Source: Doryteuthis pealeii (Eukaryota; Mollusca; Cephalopoda; Myopsida; Loliginidae). From it: 64,000 bases of DNA. How positions within the stretch are numbered: position 1 is the stretch's first letter; the number at the start of each line of letters is the position of its first letter. The translations under genes and the position numbers were made by a program. Of the stretch, positions 31,501-42,905 are shown one piece after another. The notes under the pieces were generated by a model. The model was given only the letters and a program-made list of their open reading frames with translations. It ran no database searches and was not told where the DNA came from. The stretch spans positions 85,689,322 through 85,753,321 of the forward strand of contig CM042157.1 of NCBI GenBank assembly GCA_023376005.1, in the 5' to 3' direction.

Positions 31501-31514
31501 CGGCGCGCGCGCGC
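31501..31514. other. CG-alternating run at contig start, probably artefactual
   Basis: The first bases after the gap alternate C and G, which is out of character for this AT-rich, CpG-poor window. The DR1 copy that follows (31515-31950) has many small deletions compared with other copies. Together these suggest a low-quality contig edge. Confidence 0.5.
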
Positions 31515-31949
31515 AGAAGATAACCTAACAGGTACTTACACTCCCGGTCAAGGGGACCAGGAAGCAATGGTAGAAGAATGCTCCACATTCCCCAAAACCT
31601 CAAAAACGGAACCTCACCATCAGATAGAGTTTAACGTCATTCCCAGGACATGATACCCGCAGCCACCGCCTTCTAGCACCATATGATAAAAGCGGTGGGC
31701 TTGCCATAAGTGCAATAGGTTGGGCCAATCATATAGGTGCTAGGGCTTGATGTGACCAGCGGATTGATCGAAGGGCCTCTCCGACCGCCAGTCTAGCGCA
31801 AGAAAGTGAGTATTGCAAGTCATGGACTGCTCAACCACCTGGGTTCTATACTTAAGCATCACGGGTCACCAGCCAACAGTGGTCACATTGGGGGAGTCTT
31901 ACCCCTCTGAAGAGGTGCATCGTGCATTCTAATGTCCCAGCCAACAGGT
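31515..31949 (-). repeat. DR1, cut by the gap, many small deletions
   Basis: It begins mid-element at CCTAACAGGTACT and runs to the 5' end near 31949, with many single-base losses compared with other copies. Confidence 0.8.
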
Positions 31950-32110
31950 GTTGAATAAAGGGTTGAGTTCAAAGTTCTGTTATGGCTCTTGATTACGAAA
32001 AGAAGGTTCCCGAGTCCGACAAGAAATACCTGAAAAAAGGCTGGAGGGCACATTGGCCGAAACAATGTACAGATAATAAAGATGAATATAATAGTCCAAT
32101 AATTCAGGTG
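31950..32110 (+). mobile_element. Half of a fold-back element (single arm)
   Basis: GGTTCCCGAGTCCGACAAG then CTGAAAAAAGGCTGGAGG and TTGGCCGAAAC match one arm of the fold-back at 47750-48330. The CTGANGA core is degraded here. Confidence 0.6.
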
Positions 32111-32321
32111 TATTATTCTTTTGAAACCAAAGTTTTTTTTATTTATTTATTTTAAATCAAAGTTCTTTTTTATGGGTATTCATAATCATTAACTTCATGT
32201 GTGTTAATAAATTGGTAGAAATAATTTACATTTACTTGCAAACAGATCTATTTGACCCATAGATAGGTTGGTTGTATTTTGCAGCATGTCAACCCTTGTT
32301 GGGTTATTTTATGCTGAAGAT
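32111..32321. other. Spacer with a hairpin tail
   Basis: A block at 32266-32316 (TTTTGCAGCATGTCAACCC to TTATGCTGA) is the DR1-type 3' hairpin without the DR1 body, in a diverged form. Confidence 0.5.
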
Positions 32322-32735
32322 TGGTTTGGTTTGTTTTATGGCATATCAACCTCTGTGGGTCATTTAATGCTGACAAAGTTGTAAAATAAATTCTTAATGC
32401 ATAATACAATTTTGTTTATGAATTCATGTTTTTCTATTCAACCCATAGATGGGACCCTAACAGGTACTACCACTCCGGGTCAGAGTGGACCAGGGAGCAA
32501 TGGTGATGAAGGGGTGCTCTACATTCCCCAAACCTCCAAAACTGGAACCTCACTATCAGATAGAGTTTAACGTCATTCCCAGGACATGTAGACCCTCAGT
32601 CACAGCCTTCTAGCACCCATATGATAAAAAGGGGTTGGGGCTTGCCATAAGGGCAATAGGGTTGGGAAAATCATATAGGTACTAGGGTTTGATGTGAACA
32701 GCTCATTGATCAGAGGAGGCCTCACCGACTGTCTG
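32322..32735 (-). repeat. DR1, 5'-truncated
   Basis: Tail to the CTCACCGACTGTC block; immediately followed by a second copy in the same orientation. Confidence 0.85.
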
Positions 32736-32737
32736 GT

Positions 32738-33145
32738 CTGGTTTGTTTTATGGCATATCAACCTCAGTGGGTCATTTAATGCCGGCAAAGTTTTGAAATA
32801 AATTCATTCTTAATGGATCCTCTTTTTAAAAATTAAAAAAAAATTTTTTTTTCTATTTAACCCATAGATGGGACCCTAACAGGTACTACCACTCCGGGTC
32901 AGAGTGGACCAGGGAGCAATGGTGATAAAGAGGTGCTCTACATTCCCCAAACCTCCAGAACTGGAATCTCACCGATAGAGTTTATCGTCATTCCCAGGAC
33001 ATGAAGACTCTCACCCCATTTTTCACCTATATGATAAAAAGGGTTGGTGCTTGCCATAAGGGCTATAGGGCTGGAGCAATCATATAGGTGCTAGAGCTTG
33101 ATGTTACCAGCTGATTGATCCAATAGGTAGCCTCTTCAGCGGTGG
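32738..33145 (-). repeat. DR1, 5'-truncated, nested next to the previous copy
   Basis: Tail-to-body order is the same as in its neighbour. The short (TCTGG)-type junction suggests insertion into the preceding copy. Confidence 0.82.
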
Positions 33146-33464
33146 GGGGTCTTGAAATATGGCGTGTTTACAAAATTCATGTAACATTAGCGATTTAAAA
33201 AAAAAAATTTACTAAAAATCAGGGAATTATCCGATTTTAATGAAATTTTCAGTATTGATTTATCAATTAATGAATTTTATAATGCATCAGTTATTTTATC
33301 TCAAAACTTTGATTAAGCATTTTTGCTATGAAAAAGTAATATATAAAATTCATTTAAAATATAAATATTCTGATGTTATGTTTAAAATGTTATATTTTTA
33401 GATTCTAGAAATAAATATCTATTTAATGCAAACCTTATTTTAGTCTTACCCTTCTGCAAAAGAA
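33146..33464. other. Spacer containing a ~190-bp unit fragment
   Basis: 33200-33310 matches the 24300-24500 unit (ATCCGATTTTAATGAAA block). 33320-33440 is the inverted partner of the 27600-27720 AT-rich block. Confidence 0.5.
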
Positions 33465-33833
33465 CCTCACTATCAGATAGAGTTTAACGTCATTCCCAGG
33501 ACATGTAGACCTTCAATCACCACCTTCTAGCACCCATATGATAAAAAGGGGTTGGGGCTTGCCATAAGGGCAATAGGGTTGGGAAAAATCATATAGGCGC
33601 TAGGGCTTGACGTAAACAACCGATTGATCGGAGGGTGTCTCTCCGACCGCCCGTCTAGCCCAAGAAAAGACTAAAGTGGAATATTGCAAGTCATGGACTG
33701 CTCATCCACCTGGGTTCTATCCTTAAGCATCACGGGTTGCCACCCACAGCCAACAGGTAGTCCCATTTGGGGGAATCTTACCCCTCTGCAGAGGAGCAGT
33801 CGGTGCATTCTAACGCCCAGCCGACAGGGCGGC
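33465..33833 (-). repeat. DR1, 3'-truncated
   Basis: It starts in the CTCACTATCAGATAGAG block and runs to the 5' end. Right flank GTGACATCTGG equals that of 972-1583, so this is the same insertion seen in the other half. Confidence 0.85.
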
Positions 33834-33899
33834 GTGACATCTGGGGGTCTCGCTCTCGATGAGGTAATCTCCAAGGAATTAGGATTTGGGACGATAAGA

Positions 33900-34370
33900 C
33901 AAAAACAAAAAAACTTAGTTATAATTTGTTTTTGGCTACGTTAAATTTAAATTGATTTAACGGTGCAAAAATGTAAACATTGTTTTTCGTTTATAATTTT
34001 CACTATTTTTGTAAGCAGAAAAATTAAAAAAAAATCATTTGGAGTTTGTTTAATGCTTCTTTCGAGTGAATAAAAAAAAATTTCAAGATAATATTAACTT
34101 TTATGCAAGTTTTATTATGTTAGATATAGTGGGGGATAAAGTTCACGGGAAAAATTGGTGATACCCACGGAAAACTTCAAAATAGACAACATTTACGCTT
34201 CAGAAAAAAAGTATGATATTCAGGAGTTTATAGGCATTCATTTGGCCGCTTTTTTTTCCAACCATCAAAATTACAAATTAAAAGTCATTTTTTACGCCTT
34301 GGGAAACCTACCTAGTTCTCGAGGTGTCCCCTTGGTTGATTCGCAAAGATCTGCATGCGTCAGGATCTCT
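33900..34370. other. AT-rich spacer, equivalent of 2055-2525
   Basis: No gene is seen. The open frame 34155-34493 overlaps the start of the LINE endonuclease fragment only in its last third. Confidence 0.6.
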
Positions 34371-34740
34371 TGTATTTTCAGATTTGGTGAGAATGGAGGG
34401 CGTTTCGTCTCCTTAGGGTTTATAGGCCCAATACCACCAATGAGCTACCTGACTTTTTTTTCGATGCATCGAACCCTACATAACGTCGTCTAGACGAGTA
34501 GTTTTAGCGGGTGATTGGAACGCCGTCCTTTGTCCAAGTCCATTCTACCCGATTTGGATGCTCTTCACGGAGCCTGTCAACGAGATCAAATCTCTCGAGG
34601 AATTTCCGGAAGTATTTTGCATCCAAATTGTTAGTAAGACTACTACTTTCCACTGTCTATCCTAGGATCAATTCTAATTTAATTTTTTCTATTCCCTTCC
34701 AGGCATTTTTGACCGGTGAACTAGTTTTTCTGCCATATTA
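34371..34740 (+). pseudogene. APE-type LINE endonuclease middle fragment, half B copy
   Basis: FGENGGRFVSLGF precedes a frameshift, then RCIEPYITSSRRVVLAG and DWNAV. This is the same fragment as 2525-2825; it shows the undisturbed sequence where half A has a DR1 insertion at 2838. Confidence 0.6.
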
Positions 34741-34927
34741 TTAAGTGAGGGGGGTATACTAATAATCATTTTTTATTTTTATCAAATTTTATTTTTCCAT
34801 TTTTTACATTGGGGCTTTATTTTCGTTTTAATCTCCCTCCCTCACGAATATGTAAATATGGGTTTAGGTGTCGGTTGTCATAAAAGTGACTGGTAAGTTT
34901 TGGTGATTGTTGTAAGAATCGATTTTT
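34741..34927. other. Spacer with the single 68-base block
   Basis: Contains the only half B copy of the block duplicated around DR1 in half A (about 34862-34928). Confidence 0.7.
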
Positions 34928-35513
34928 GGTTTGGTTTGTTTTACGGCATATCAACCTCAGTGGGTCATTTAATGCCGATAAAGTTTTGAAATAAATCAAT
35001 TCTTAATGGATAATACAATTTTTTTTATAAATATATTTTTCTATTTAACCCATAGATGGATCCTAACAGGTACTACCACTCCGGTCAAGTGGACCAGGGA
35101 GCAAAGGTGATGAAGGGGTGCCCCACATTCCCCAAACCTCCAGAACTGGAACTCATCATCAGATAGAGTTTAACGTCATTCCAGGACATGTAGACCCTCA
35201 GTCACCGCATTCTAGCACCCATATGATAAAAGGGGTTGGGCTTGCCATAAGGGCAATAGGTTGGGAAAATCATATAGGTGCTAGGCTTGACGTGACCAGC
35301 CGATTGATCGGAGGGGGCCTCTCCGACCGCCTGTCTAGCCCAAGATAGGGCCAAAGTGGAGTATTGCAAGTCATGAACTGCTCATCCACCTGGGCTCTAT
35401 CCTTAAGCATCACGGGTCGCCACCCACTGCCAACAGGTGACCCCATTGGGGGAGTCTTACCCCTATGCAGAGGTGCAGTCGGTGCATTCTAACGCCGCAG
35501 CCGACAGGGCGGT
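34928..35513 (-). repeat. DR1, full length
   Basis: The left flank matches that of the half A copy at 3480, but the right flank is the RNase H fragment (half A position about 5338). Half B therefore lacks about 1.27 kb here, with the junction exactly at the element's 5' end. Confidence 0.85.
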
Positions 35514-35786
35514 TGGTTACTGGTGTCATTGAAAACGACAGAGCCATAATTGAAGCTGCAAGCTGGCTGTGACCTGTGCAGTAGGATAGGCTCATTAATA
35601 CGGCAGAGCTTGATGCGGTTTTGAAAGGAGTCAACCCGGCACTGCAGTGGAAAGCGAGGGTGGTTCACCTGCGGACAGACTCAGTATGTGTGCATCGTTG
35701 GATTTCCGACATTGTCGGGGAAAACAAGGGTGCGCACTTGGTGGCGTCAGAGATGCTAACAAGGCATCGGCTCAGCATGCTCTGGG
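35514..35786 (+). pseudogene. Retroelement RNase H fragment, uninterrupted copy
   Basis: Frames read TGVIENDRAIIEAASWL, then AELDAVLKGVNPALQW, RVVHLRTDSVCVHRWISD and ASEMLTRHRLSML. Glu in AELDA and Asp in TDS are in the spacing expected for RNase H catalysis. Stops and shifts occur after SWL. It is the empty-site allele for the DR1 at 5383. Confidence 0.65.
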
Positions 35787-36309
35787 TTGGGTTGGGTTTG
35801 GTTTACGGCATATCAACCTCAATGGGTCATTTAATGCCGATAAAGTATTTAAATAAATTCATTCTTGATGGATAATCACATTTTGTTTATAAACGCATGT
35901 TTTTCTATTTAACCCATAGATGGGACCCTAACAGGTACTACCACTTCGGGTAAGAGTGGATCAGGAAGCAATGGCGATGAATGGGTGCTCACATTCCCCA
36001 GACTTTAAGAACTGGAACCTCACCATCAGATAAAATTTAACGTCATACCGAGGACACTAAAAACTCACAGCCACCGCCTTCTAGCACCCATATGATAAAA
36101 CGGGTTTGGGGTTTGCCATAAGGGCAATAGGGTTTGACGTTGCCAGCCCATTAATCCGAGGAGGCCTCTCTGACCGCCCGTCTAGCCTAAGTAAGGGCTA
36201 AAGTGTTGCATGTAATGGACTAAGCCACCTGGATTCTATCCTTAAGCATCCCACGCACGGACAACAGGTGACCCCATTGTAGGAGTCTTACCCCTCTGCA
36301 GAGGTGCGG
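35787..36309 (-). repeat. DR1, diverged, half B copy
   Basis: Equivalent of 5838-6372. Confidence 0.85.
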
Positions 36310-37637
36310 TTTTTACACAGAAAGAAAATATAAAGTTACGGAAAAAAGGGTGAACCTTGGCAAATCGACTGCAATTAGAAATTGTATTTTTTCTGATCCG
36401 ATACTTTCTTGATTTGTGGGTTTTACGGCACGCCAGTCTTTGTTGGATTAATTAATGCCAAATGTTAGTCTTTTTTTAAAGCAATTTTTATGGTTCCAAA
36501 CAACTTATGATAAACAAACAAGTATAACTTAATACTAACAATTCACATACAGTCATTTGCATTCCTGTCTAATACTACGAATTTGCCAGCATTTATTTGA
36601 TTGATTGGTTTTATGGCATTGGAACACTCGTTGGGTTATTTTATGCCGAAGTCAGTTTAGCAATATATATATATATATGTAAGTAAGTAAAAGTAAAGTC
36701 GTCGGGCGGCCTAAAGTCGGTATCAGCCAGTCAGCGATGGAGTCTATCCCCTTTTCAATAGCGCTAGACCAAGGATTGTTTGGTGTCCGAGGGAGCGCCA
36801 CACCTACCATCAGCTCCTTACTTTACCGCACAGATCCCTGTGCTACTCATACGCTGAGTTGGCGAGGACTAGTATCGAACTAGGAACCTTGTGGTTTCTA
36901 GCCGAACGCTCTACCGACTGAGCTAACCGGGTCTGCACAAGTACAATTTCTTAAGTGGAGTCTAACAGGTTTAAATTCAGAGTTTTTCTTCTACACTTTC
37001 TTGGTTGGGTTTTACGGCGCGTCAATCCTTGTTGGGTTATTTAAGACCAAACGTCAGTCTTTTTGAAAGCAATTGTATTATTTCACGTGACTATTCCGAG
37101 TACAAATTTACAGTCAGGTTTCAAGTACATTTCTTGTATGATAAATGCTAATGTCAGGGAGTCACTTTTTTTCAACTTTACTCCTAGAAGCCGTAGTTGT
37201 ACATCTTATACCATTTTGGAATTGGACTTCGTGAGCAAATTAAAAAAAAATTCTGGGCCTAATCCGAAATCCTGACATTTTCGATTCCCAAGTTTTAAAA
37301 AAATTACGTCATTTTTGCGACGATATTTTTTTAATAACATATGCGAAATCCAGTTAAAGTCACCAATGAATTAGAAATAATTGTTTGTAGGGAAAATTAG
37401 GACCTACGTACAATTTGTCTTTAAATTAAGTGGCAGCAGAAGAATTATCATTGAACTTTTAAAAGGCAAACTTAAATATTAATGCAACACTTAAATACAG
37501 CAATCAATTTTGAGTTCGTGGCCTATCGCATGGCTATTTGTAGAGACGCCGAATGCGAAAAGTAAAAATGTTTATCATGCAGCGTTGCAATAAATTACTC
37601 ATAGATAAATTATATCATTGTTTTGCTGAAAAGGGAT
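36310..37637. other. Spacer equivalent of 6373-7464, with a SINE-A
   Basis: The same hairpin-tailed short repeats are present (36415-36460, 36598-36655, 37000-37050). The SINE-A at 36681 replaces part of the TA tract, and a SINE-B 3' fragment remains at 36935-37005. Confidence 0.55.
36681..36931 (-). mobile_element. SINE-A, full length, half B only
   Basis: Head on the minus strand: TTAGCTCAGTCGGTAGAGC; B box GGTTCCTAGTTCGATAC; tail is a TTAC repeat. Half A has only the TA tract at this site (6720-6753), so this is a presence/absence difference. Confidence 0.88.
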
Positions 37638-37940
37638 TGGTTTGGTTTGTTTTATGGCATATCAACCTCAGTGGGTCATTTAATGCCGATAAGGTTTTGA
37701 AATAAATAAATTCTTAATGGATAACACTTTTTTTATAAATACATTTTTCTATTTAACCCATAGATGGGACCCTAACAGGTACTACCACTCCGTGTCAAAG
37801 TGGACCAGGGAGCAATGGTGATGAAGGGGTGCTCCACATTCCATAAACCTCCAGAACTGGAAATTCCCAGGACATGTGGACTCTCAGTCACCGCCTTCTA
37901 GCACCCAGATAAAAAGGGGTTGGGCTTGCCATAAGGGGTG
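37638..37940 (-). repeat. DR1, 5'-truncated, half B copy
   Basis: Equivalent of 7465-7787, with a further deletion of the CTCACTATCAGATAG region. Confidence 0.82.
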
Positions 37941-38382
37941 ATTGGTTGAAAAATATTTTTAAAGTTCAATAAAATTTGATATGTACTCAAGTCATTGTTG
38001 GGCTGAACGGTCTGTAATGGTTAATAAAATGGCGGTTGCCGATTGTTCGAGAAAGGGGGTAGTAAATATTTTAAAAATGTAATGACGCTGGAATTCAAAT
38101 CGAGCGCCAAAAATAAGAAGCAGGAATTCTAGGAAGGAGGAGAATTCAGTTAGAGCGATGACAGACAAGTAATCGTCACGCAAACAAGTTATCTCCATAA
38201 TCGGGAAATGAAATAAGACAAATATGAACTTTTAAACAAAAACTAATGAGAACTTTGTATTACATTTTGTAACTTTAATACAAGTTGTGTATTTTATTCT
38301 GATGGTTGGTTGGTTGGGTTTTACGGCATGTCAACCCCTTGGGTTATTTTATGCCGAATACTTCTATTGGTAAAAAAAAAAT

Positions 38383-39020
38383 GTTTATGCTAACAAGGTT
38401 TTGAAATAATTTCATTTTTAATGGATAATACAATTTTTAATTTGGTTTGTTTTACGGCATATCAACCCCAGTGGCTCATTTAATGCCGATAAAGTTTTGA
38501 AATAAATCAATTCTTAATGGATAATACAATTTTTTTATAAATACATTTTTCTATTTAACCCATAGATGGGACCCTAACAGGTACTACCACTCCGGGTCAG
38601 AGTGGACCAGGGAGCAATGGTGATGAAGGGGTGCTCCACATTCCCCAAACCTCCAAAACTGGAACCTCACCATCAGATAGAGTTTAACGTCATTCCCAGG
38701 ACATTTAGACTCTCGGTCACCGCCTTCTAGCACCCATATGATAAAAAGGGTTAGGGCTTGCCATAAGGGCAATAGGGTTGGGAAAATCATATAGGTGCTG
38801 GGCTTGACGTGACTAGCCTATTGATCGGTGGGGGTCTCTCTGACCGCCCGTCTAGCCCAAGATAGGGCCAAAGTGGAGTATTGCAAGTCATGAACTACTC
38901 AACCAACTGGGTTCTGTCCTTAAGTATCACGGATCGCCACCCACGGCCAACAGGTGGCCACATTGGAGGAGTCTTACTCCTCTGAAGAGGTGCATTCTAA
39001 CGCCCCATCGACAGGGCGGC
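38383..39020 (-). repeat. DR1 with doubled 3' part
   Basis: A short piece (38383-38436) repeats the GTTTTGAAATAA to AATACAATTTTT block, then a complete copy with tail and hairpin runs 38438-39018. Half A (8241) shows only a hairpin-less version. Confidence 0.82.
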
Positions 39021-39690
39021 GGTCCTATGGAAAGTTTTCAATATGTACTACAATTCCTGGCCCAAGGGACCCGAGAGTAATGGCATTGAAGGGGTACTCC
39101 ACATGACCCAGTTCTTAACATCACATGCAGTTTAGTGTCGTACCAATATTTCAGTTATTTGTGGGGTGGTCTTACCCCTTTGTAGGAGGGGGAATACAAT
39201 CAGCATATTCTAAGCCCCACCGACAGCTTGCAGAGTTATTAGATTGTTCGAATTCAAATGACAAAAGTTATAAAAATGATTTGGGGGCGGGAGGTCAACT
39301 ATAAGGACTAGAATCTCAGAAATGTGTGTGTAAAGTATCGTGATGGTTAACTGGTGAGTAAACGTCAACTTATTTTTAACTTAGTTAAATGAAATAACAT
39401 TCGTACACTGACTTACCGTCACTAAATACAACCACTTCCCCATGCATGGAGCAGTAAGAAAATTAATCTCTGGCTAATGCCCGGATGTATTTAAAAATGT
39501 TCATCCGGGTTATTTAATCATAATCTTCAACAATTATATAGTATCATAGGAATTCTTTTTGATCTTAAATTGTATTTTTCACATTTTTATTTTTGTAATA
39601 AAAAAATATAAATAAATAAATAAATAAATCTTACGTCTTTTTCCCTCGTGCGGTGTTTTTAGGTAGGTTAAAGAACCTATTTTTTTTTTT
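39021..39690. other. Diverged DR1 relative and AT-rich spacer
   Basis: Equivalent of 8795-9470. An AATA run lies at 39601-39629. Confidence 0.55.
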
Positions 39691-40176
39691 TTGCAAATAA
39701 ATTGTGTCGCAAGACTAGTTTATGAGGAATTGGATGCAGTGATGCGATCGAGACTAAATAATTGTTTGAATTTTATGGCATATCAACCCTTGTTGGGTTA
39801 TTTAATGCTAATTTCCATTGATCCCAGGAACACAACATTTCCTCATTCATCTAATGGGTGTATTTTGCGAAATTGAATTCTGCCAAAACAGTGACTCCCG
39901 AGAACAGAACGAATGCAGACCAAGGAACAGTCTCGGTAACGATTCGAGAGACAATGGACAGCTCGGAAAGACGGTAATCAGGGCATGTTGGGCCAGCTAC
40001 CCGGCATGTGTCTTCCGCAAGGGAGAACCGACATCATGCAACGAATCGACCTCCAGGAAAATACACCCAGAGCATCCCGAGAAAGAGGAGGATAAGATCC
40101 CTAATAAGACGGATCAAAATTTAACGACCCTCGAAAACGAAGAACGGAATATGAGCAAGACATGTAAAGTAGTAAG
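39690..40176 (+). pseudogene. Upstream part of zinc-finger LINE, half B copy
   Basis: The frame 39818-40198 is open for 126 codons and reads Lys/Glu/Asn-rich without a recognised domain. Its end runs into SINE-A, so it is not a complete protein. Confidence 0.35.
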
Positions 40177-40420
40177 TAAAGTCGACGGGGCGGCCTAAAG
40201 TCGGTATTAGCCAGTTAGCGAGGGAGTCTATCCCCTTTTCAATAGCGCTAGACCAAGGAGATTGTTTTTAGCATCTGAGGTGGAGCGCCACACCTACCAT
40301 CAGCTCCTCACTTTACCGCACAGATCCCTGTGCTACTCATACGCTGAGTTGGCGGGGACCAGTATCGAACAAGGAACCTTGTGGTTTCTAGCCGAACGCT
40401 CTACCGACTGAGCTAACCCG
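40177..40420 (-). mobile_element. SINE-A, full length, half B copy
   Basis: Same insertion as 9946-10189. Confidence 0.85.
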
Positions 40421-40429
40421 TGGCAAAAT

Positions 40430-40605
40430 TCGTAAAAAAACAGCTTGGCTTAAAAATACATCAAGCCCGGATGAAATGTTTGGTTGAGCCACGACAGTTG
40501 CATTGCACAGAAGATTGTTCTGGTGAGACACAGGAGGGGCTCGCCCAGGAATCACACCACAGATCCCAACACCGCCAGGCAGCTGTCAACATAACTTCAA
40601 ACACG
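40430..40605 (+). pseudogene. Zinc-finger LINE fragment, half B copy
   Basis: Reads LGLKIHQARMKCL with the His and Cys of a C2H2 finger end, then GETQEGLAQE. The upstream Cys pair of the finger is not visible. Confidence 0.55.
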
Positions 40606-40606
40606 A

Positions 40607-41146
40607 CCGTCTCGTCGGTGGCGCGTTAGAGTGCACCAACTGCACCTCTGCAGAGGGGTAAGACTCCCCCAATGAGGCCACCTACCTGTTGGCTGTGGGT
40701 GGCGACCCGTGATGCTTAAGGATAGAACCCTGGTGGATAAGCAGTTCATGACTTGCAATACTCCACTTTGGCCATATCTTGGGCTAGACGGGCGGTCGGA
40801 GAGGCCCCCTCCGATTAATCGGCTAGTCACGTCAAGCCCTAGCACCTATATGATTTTCCAAACACTACAGTCCTTATGGCAACCCCAACCCCTTTTTATC
40901 ATATGGGTGCTAGAAGGCGGTGGCTGCGGGTCTACATGTCCTGGGAATGACGTTAAACTCTATCTGATGGTGAGGTTCACTCTGACCCGGAGTGGTAGTA
41001 TCTGTTAGGGTCCCATCTATGGGTTAAATAGAAAAATGTATTTATAAAAAAATTGTATTATCCATTAAGAATTGATTTATTTCAAAACTTTGCTGGCATT
41101 AAATGACCCACCGAGGTTGATATGCCGTAAAACCAAACCAAACACA
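40607..41146 (+). repeat. DR1, full length with internal deletion, half B copy
   Basis: Equivalent of 10371-10968; the block between GGTGAGGTTC and CACTCTGACC is deleted (about 40977). Confidence 0.88.
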
Positions 41147-41149
41147 GTA

Positions 41150-41505
41150 TTCGTACTCGCATTAAATGGCCATTGGCAAATGACAACATCACTTGGAAGA
41201 ACTTTGGCGATGATATTAGCGAAATCCTCAAAGTAACATCAAAAGGGAATGTTGATAGTCAGTTACGCCAGTGAAAGATTTGGTCTCATCGAAGGAAACA
41301 AAGGAGTTCAATACCAAAGAAAGAACCGTAGGGAATTAGAAATTCAATCTTTAAGGCAAGAGATTAGGAAACTTAAAGCTTGTTACAAGTCAGCTCAAAT
41401 AGAGGGAACGACAGCCACTCTCAGAATTGCGGGACATTCTAAGGACAAAGTTGAAAAACATACGCCACGCGGAGAGTCACCGGAAACGTTTGGCTTTACA
41501 AAGAA
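41150..41505 (+). pseudogene. Zinc-finger LINE pre-RT region, half B copy
   Basis: Reads VSYASERFGLIEGNKGVQ, NRRELEIQSLRQEIRKLKA, then GHSKDKVEKHTPRGESPE and FGFTKKLLG. A ~20-codon deletion is seen relative to half A near 41255. Then the minisatellite begins. Confidence 0.55.
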
Positions 41506-42905
41506 GTTATTAGGGGACCCTACCAGGTACTACACTCCCGGTCAGAGTGGACCAGGGAGCAATGGTGATGAAGGTAAGAGAGATCAAGGGAGAGGAGAGC
41601 CTTTATATCAAACTTGTTTGGCTTTACAAAGAAGTTATTAGGGGACCCTACCAGGTACTACCACTCCCGGTCAGAGTGGACCAGGGAGCAATGGTGATGA
41701 AGGTAAGAGAGATCAAGGAGAGGAGAGCCTTTATATCAAACTTGTTTGGCTTTACAAAGAAGTTATTAGGGGACCCTACCAGGTACTACCACTCCCGGTC
41801 AGAGTGGACCAGGGAGCAATGGTGATGAAGGTAAGAGAGATCAAGGGAGAGGAGAGCCTTTATATCAAACTTGTTTGGCTTTACAAAGAAGTTTTAGGGA
41901 CCCTACCAGGTACTACCACTCCGGTCAGAGTGGACCAGGGAGCAATGGTGATGAAGGTAAGAGAGATCAAGGAGAGGAGAGCCTTATATCAAACTTGTTG
42001 GCTTTACAAAGAATTATTAGGGACCCTACCAGGTACTACCACTCCCGGTCAGAGTGGACCAGGGAGCAATGGTGATGAAGGTAGAGAGATCAAGGGAGAG
42101 GAGAGCCTTTATATCAAACTTGTTTGGCTTTACAAAGAAGTTATTAGGGGACCCTACCAGGTACTACCACTCCCGGTCAGAGTGGACCAGGGAGCAATGG
42201 TGATGAAGGTAAGAGAGATCAAGGGAGAGGAGAGCCTTTATATCAAACTTGTTTGGCTTTACAAAGAAGTTATTAGGGACCCTACCAGGTACTACCACTC
42301 CCGGTCAGAGTGGACCAGGGAGCAATGGTGATGAAGGTAAGAGAGATCAAGGGAGAGGAGAGCCTTTATATCAAACTTGTTTGGCTTTACAAAGAATTAT
42401 TAGGGGACCCTACCAGGTACTACCACTCCCCGGTCAGAGTGGACCAGGGAGCAATGGTGATGAAGGTAAGAGAGATCAAGGGAGAGGAGAGCCTTTATAT
42501 CAAACTTGTTTGGCTTTACAAAGAAGTTATTAGGGGACCCTACCAGGTACTACCACTCCCGGTCAGAGTGGACCAGGGAGCAATGGTGATGAAGGTAAGA
42601 GAGATCAAGGGAGGAGAGCCTTTATATCAAACTTGTTTGGCTTTACAAAGAATTATTAGGGGACCCACCAGGTACTACACTCCCGGAGTGGACCAGGGGC
42701 AATGGTGATGAAGGTAAGAGAGATCAAGGAGAGGAGAGCCTTTATATCAAACCGTTTGGCTTTACAAAGAAGTTATTAGGGGACCCTACCAGGTACTACC
42801 ACTCCCGGTCAGAGTGGACCAGGGAGCAATGGTGATGAAGGTAAGAGAGATCAAGGGAGAGGAGAGCCTTTATATCAAACTCGTTTGGCTTTACAAAAAA
42901 GTTAT
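41500..42905 (+). repeat. Minisatellite, 11 units of ~127 bp, composite of LINE and DR1 sequence
   Basis: Units start with GGACCCTACCAGGTAC near 41514, 41642, 41771, 41898, 42021, 42148, 42276, 42402, 42533, 42659 and 42781. Each contains ~60 bases matching the DR1 CAGGTACTACCACTCCGG to GTGATGAAGG block, then ~67 bases of LINE sequence ending in the GGCTTTACAAAGAAG codons for GFTKKLLG. Half A has a single LINE part (11347-11435) and no DR1 part. Several units have one-base indels, so long open frames here are accidental. Confidence 0.93.

Noticed and set aside
31501..31514. CpG island or Z-DNA element after the gap
   Set aside because: Fourteen bases at a contig edge next to error-rich sequence; no counterpart in other DR1 copies.
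41249..42708. Overlapping open frames of 90-175 codons with repeated DQGAMVMKVREIKG-type segments
   Set aside because: They come from a 127-base minisatellite; frame shifts between units caused by one-base indels break any consistent product.
41500..42905. Regularly spaced repeats, possible CRISPR-like array
   Set aside because: Units are contiguous 127-base tandem repeats without unique spacers, in a eukaryotic transposon remnant.
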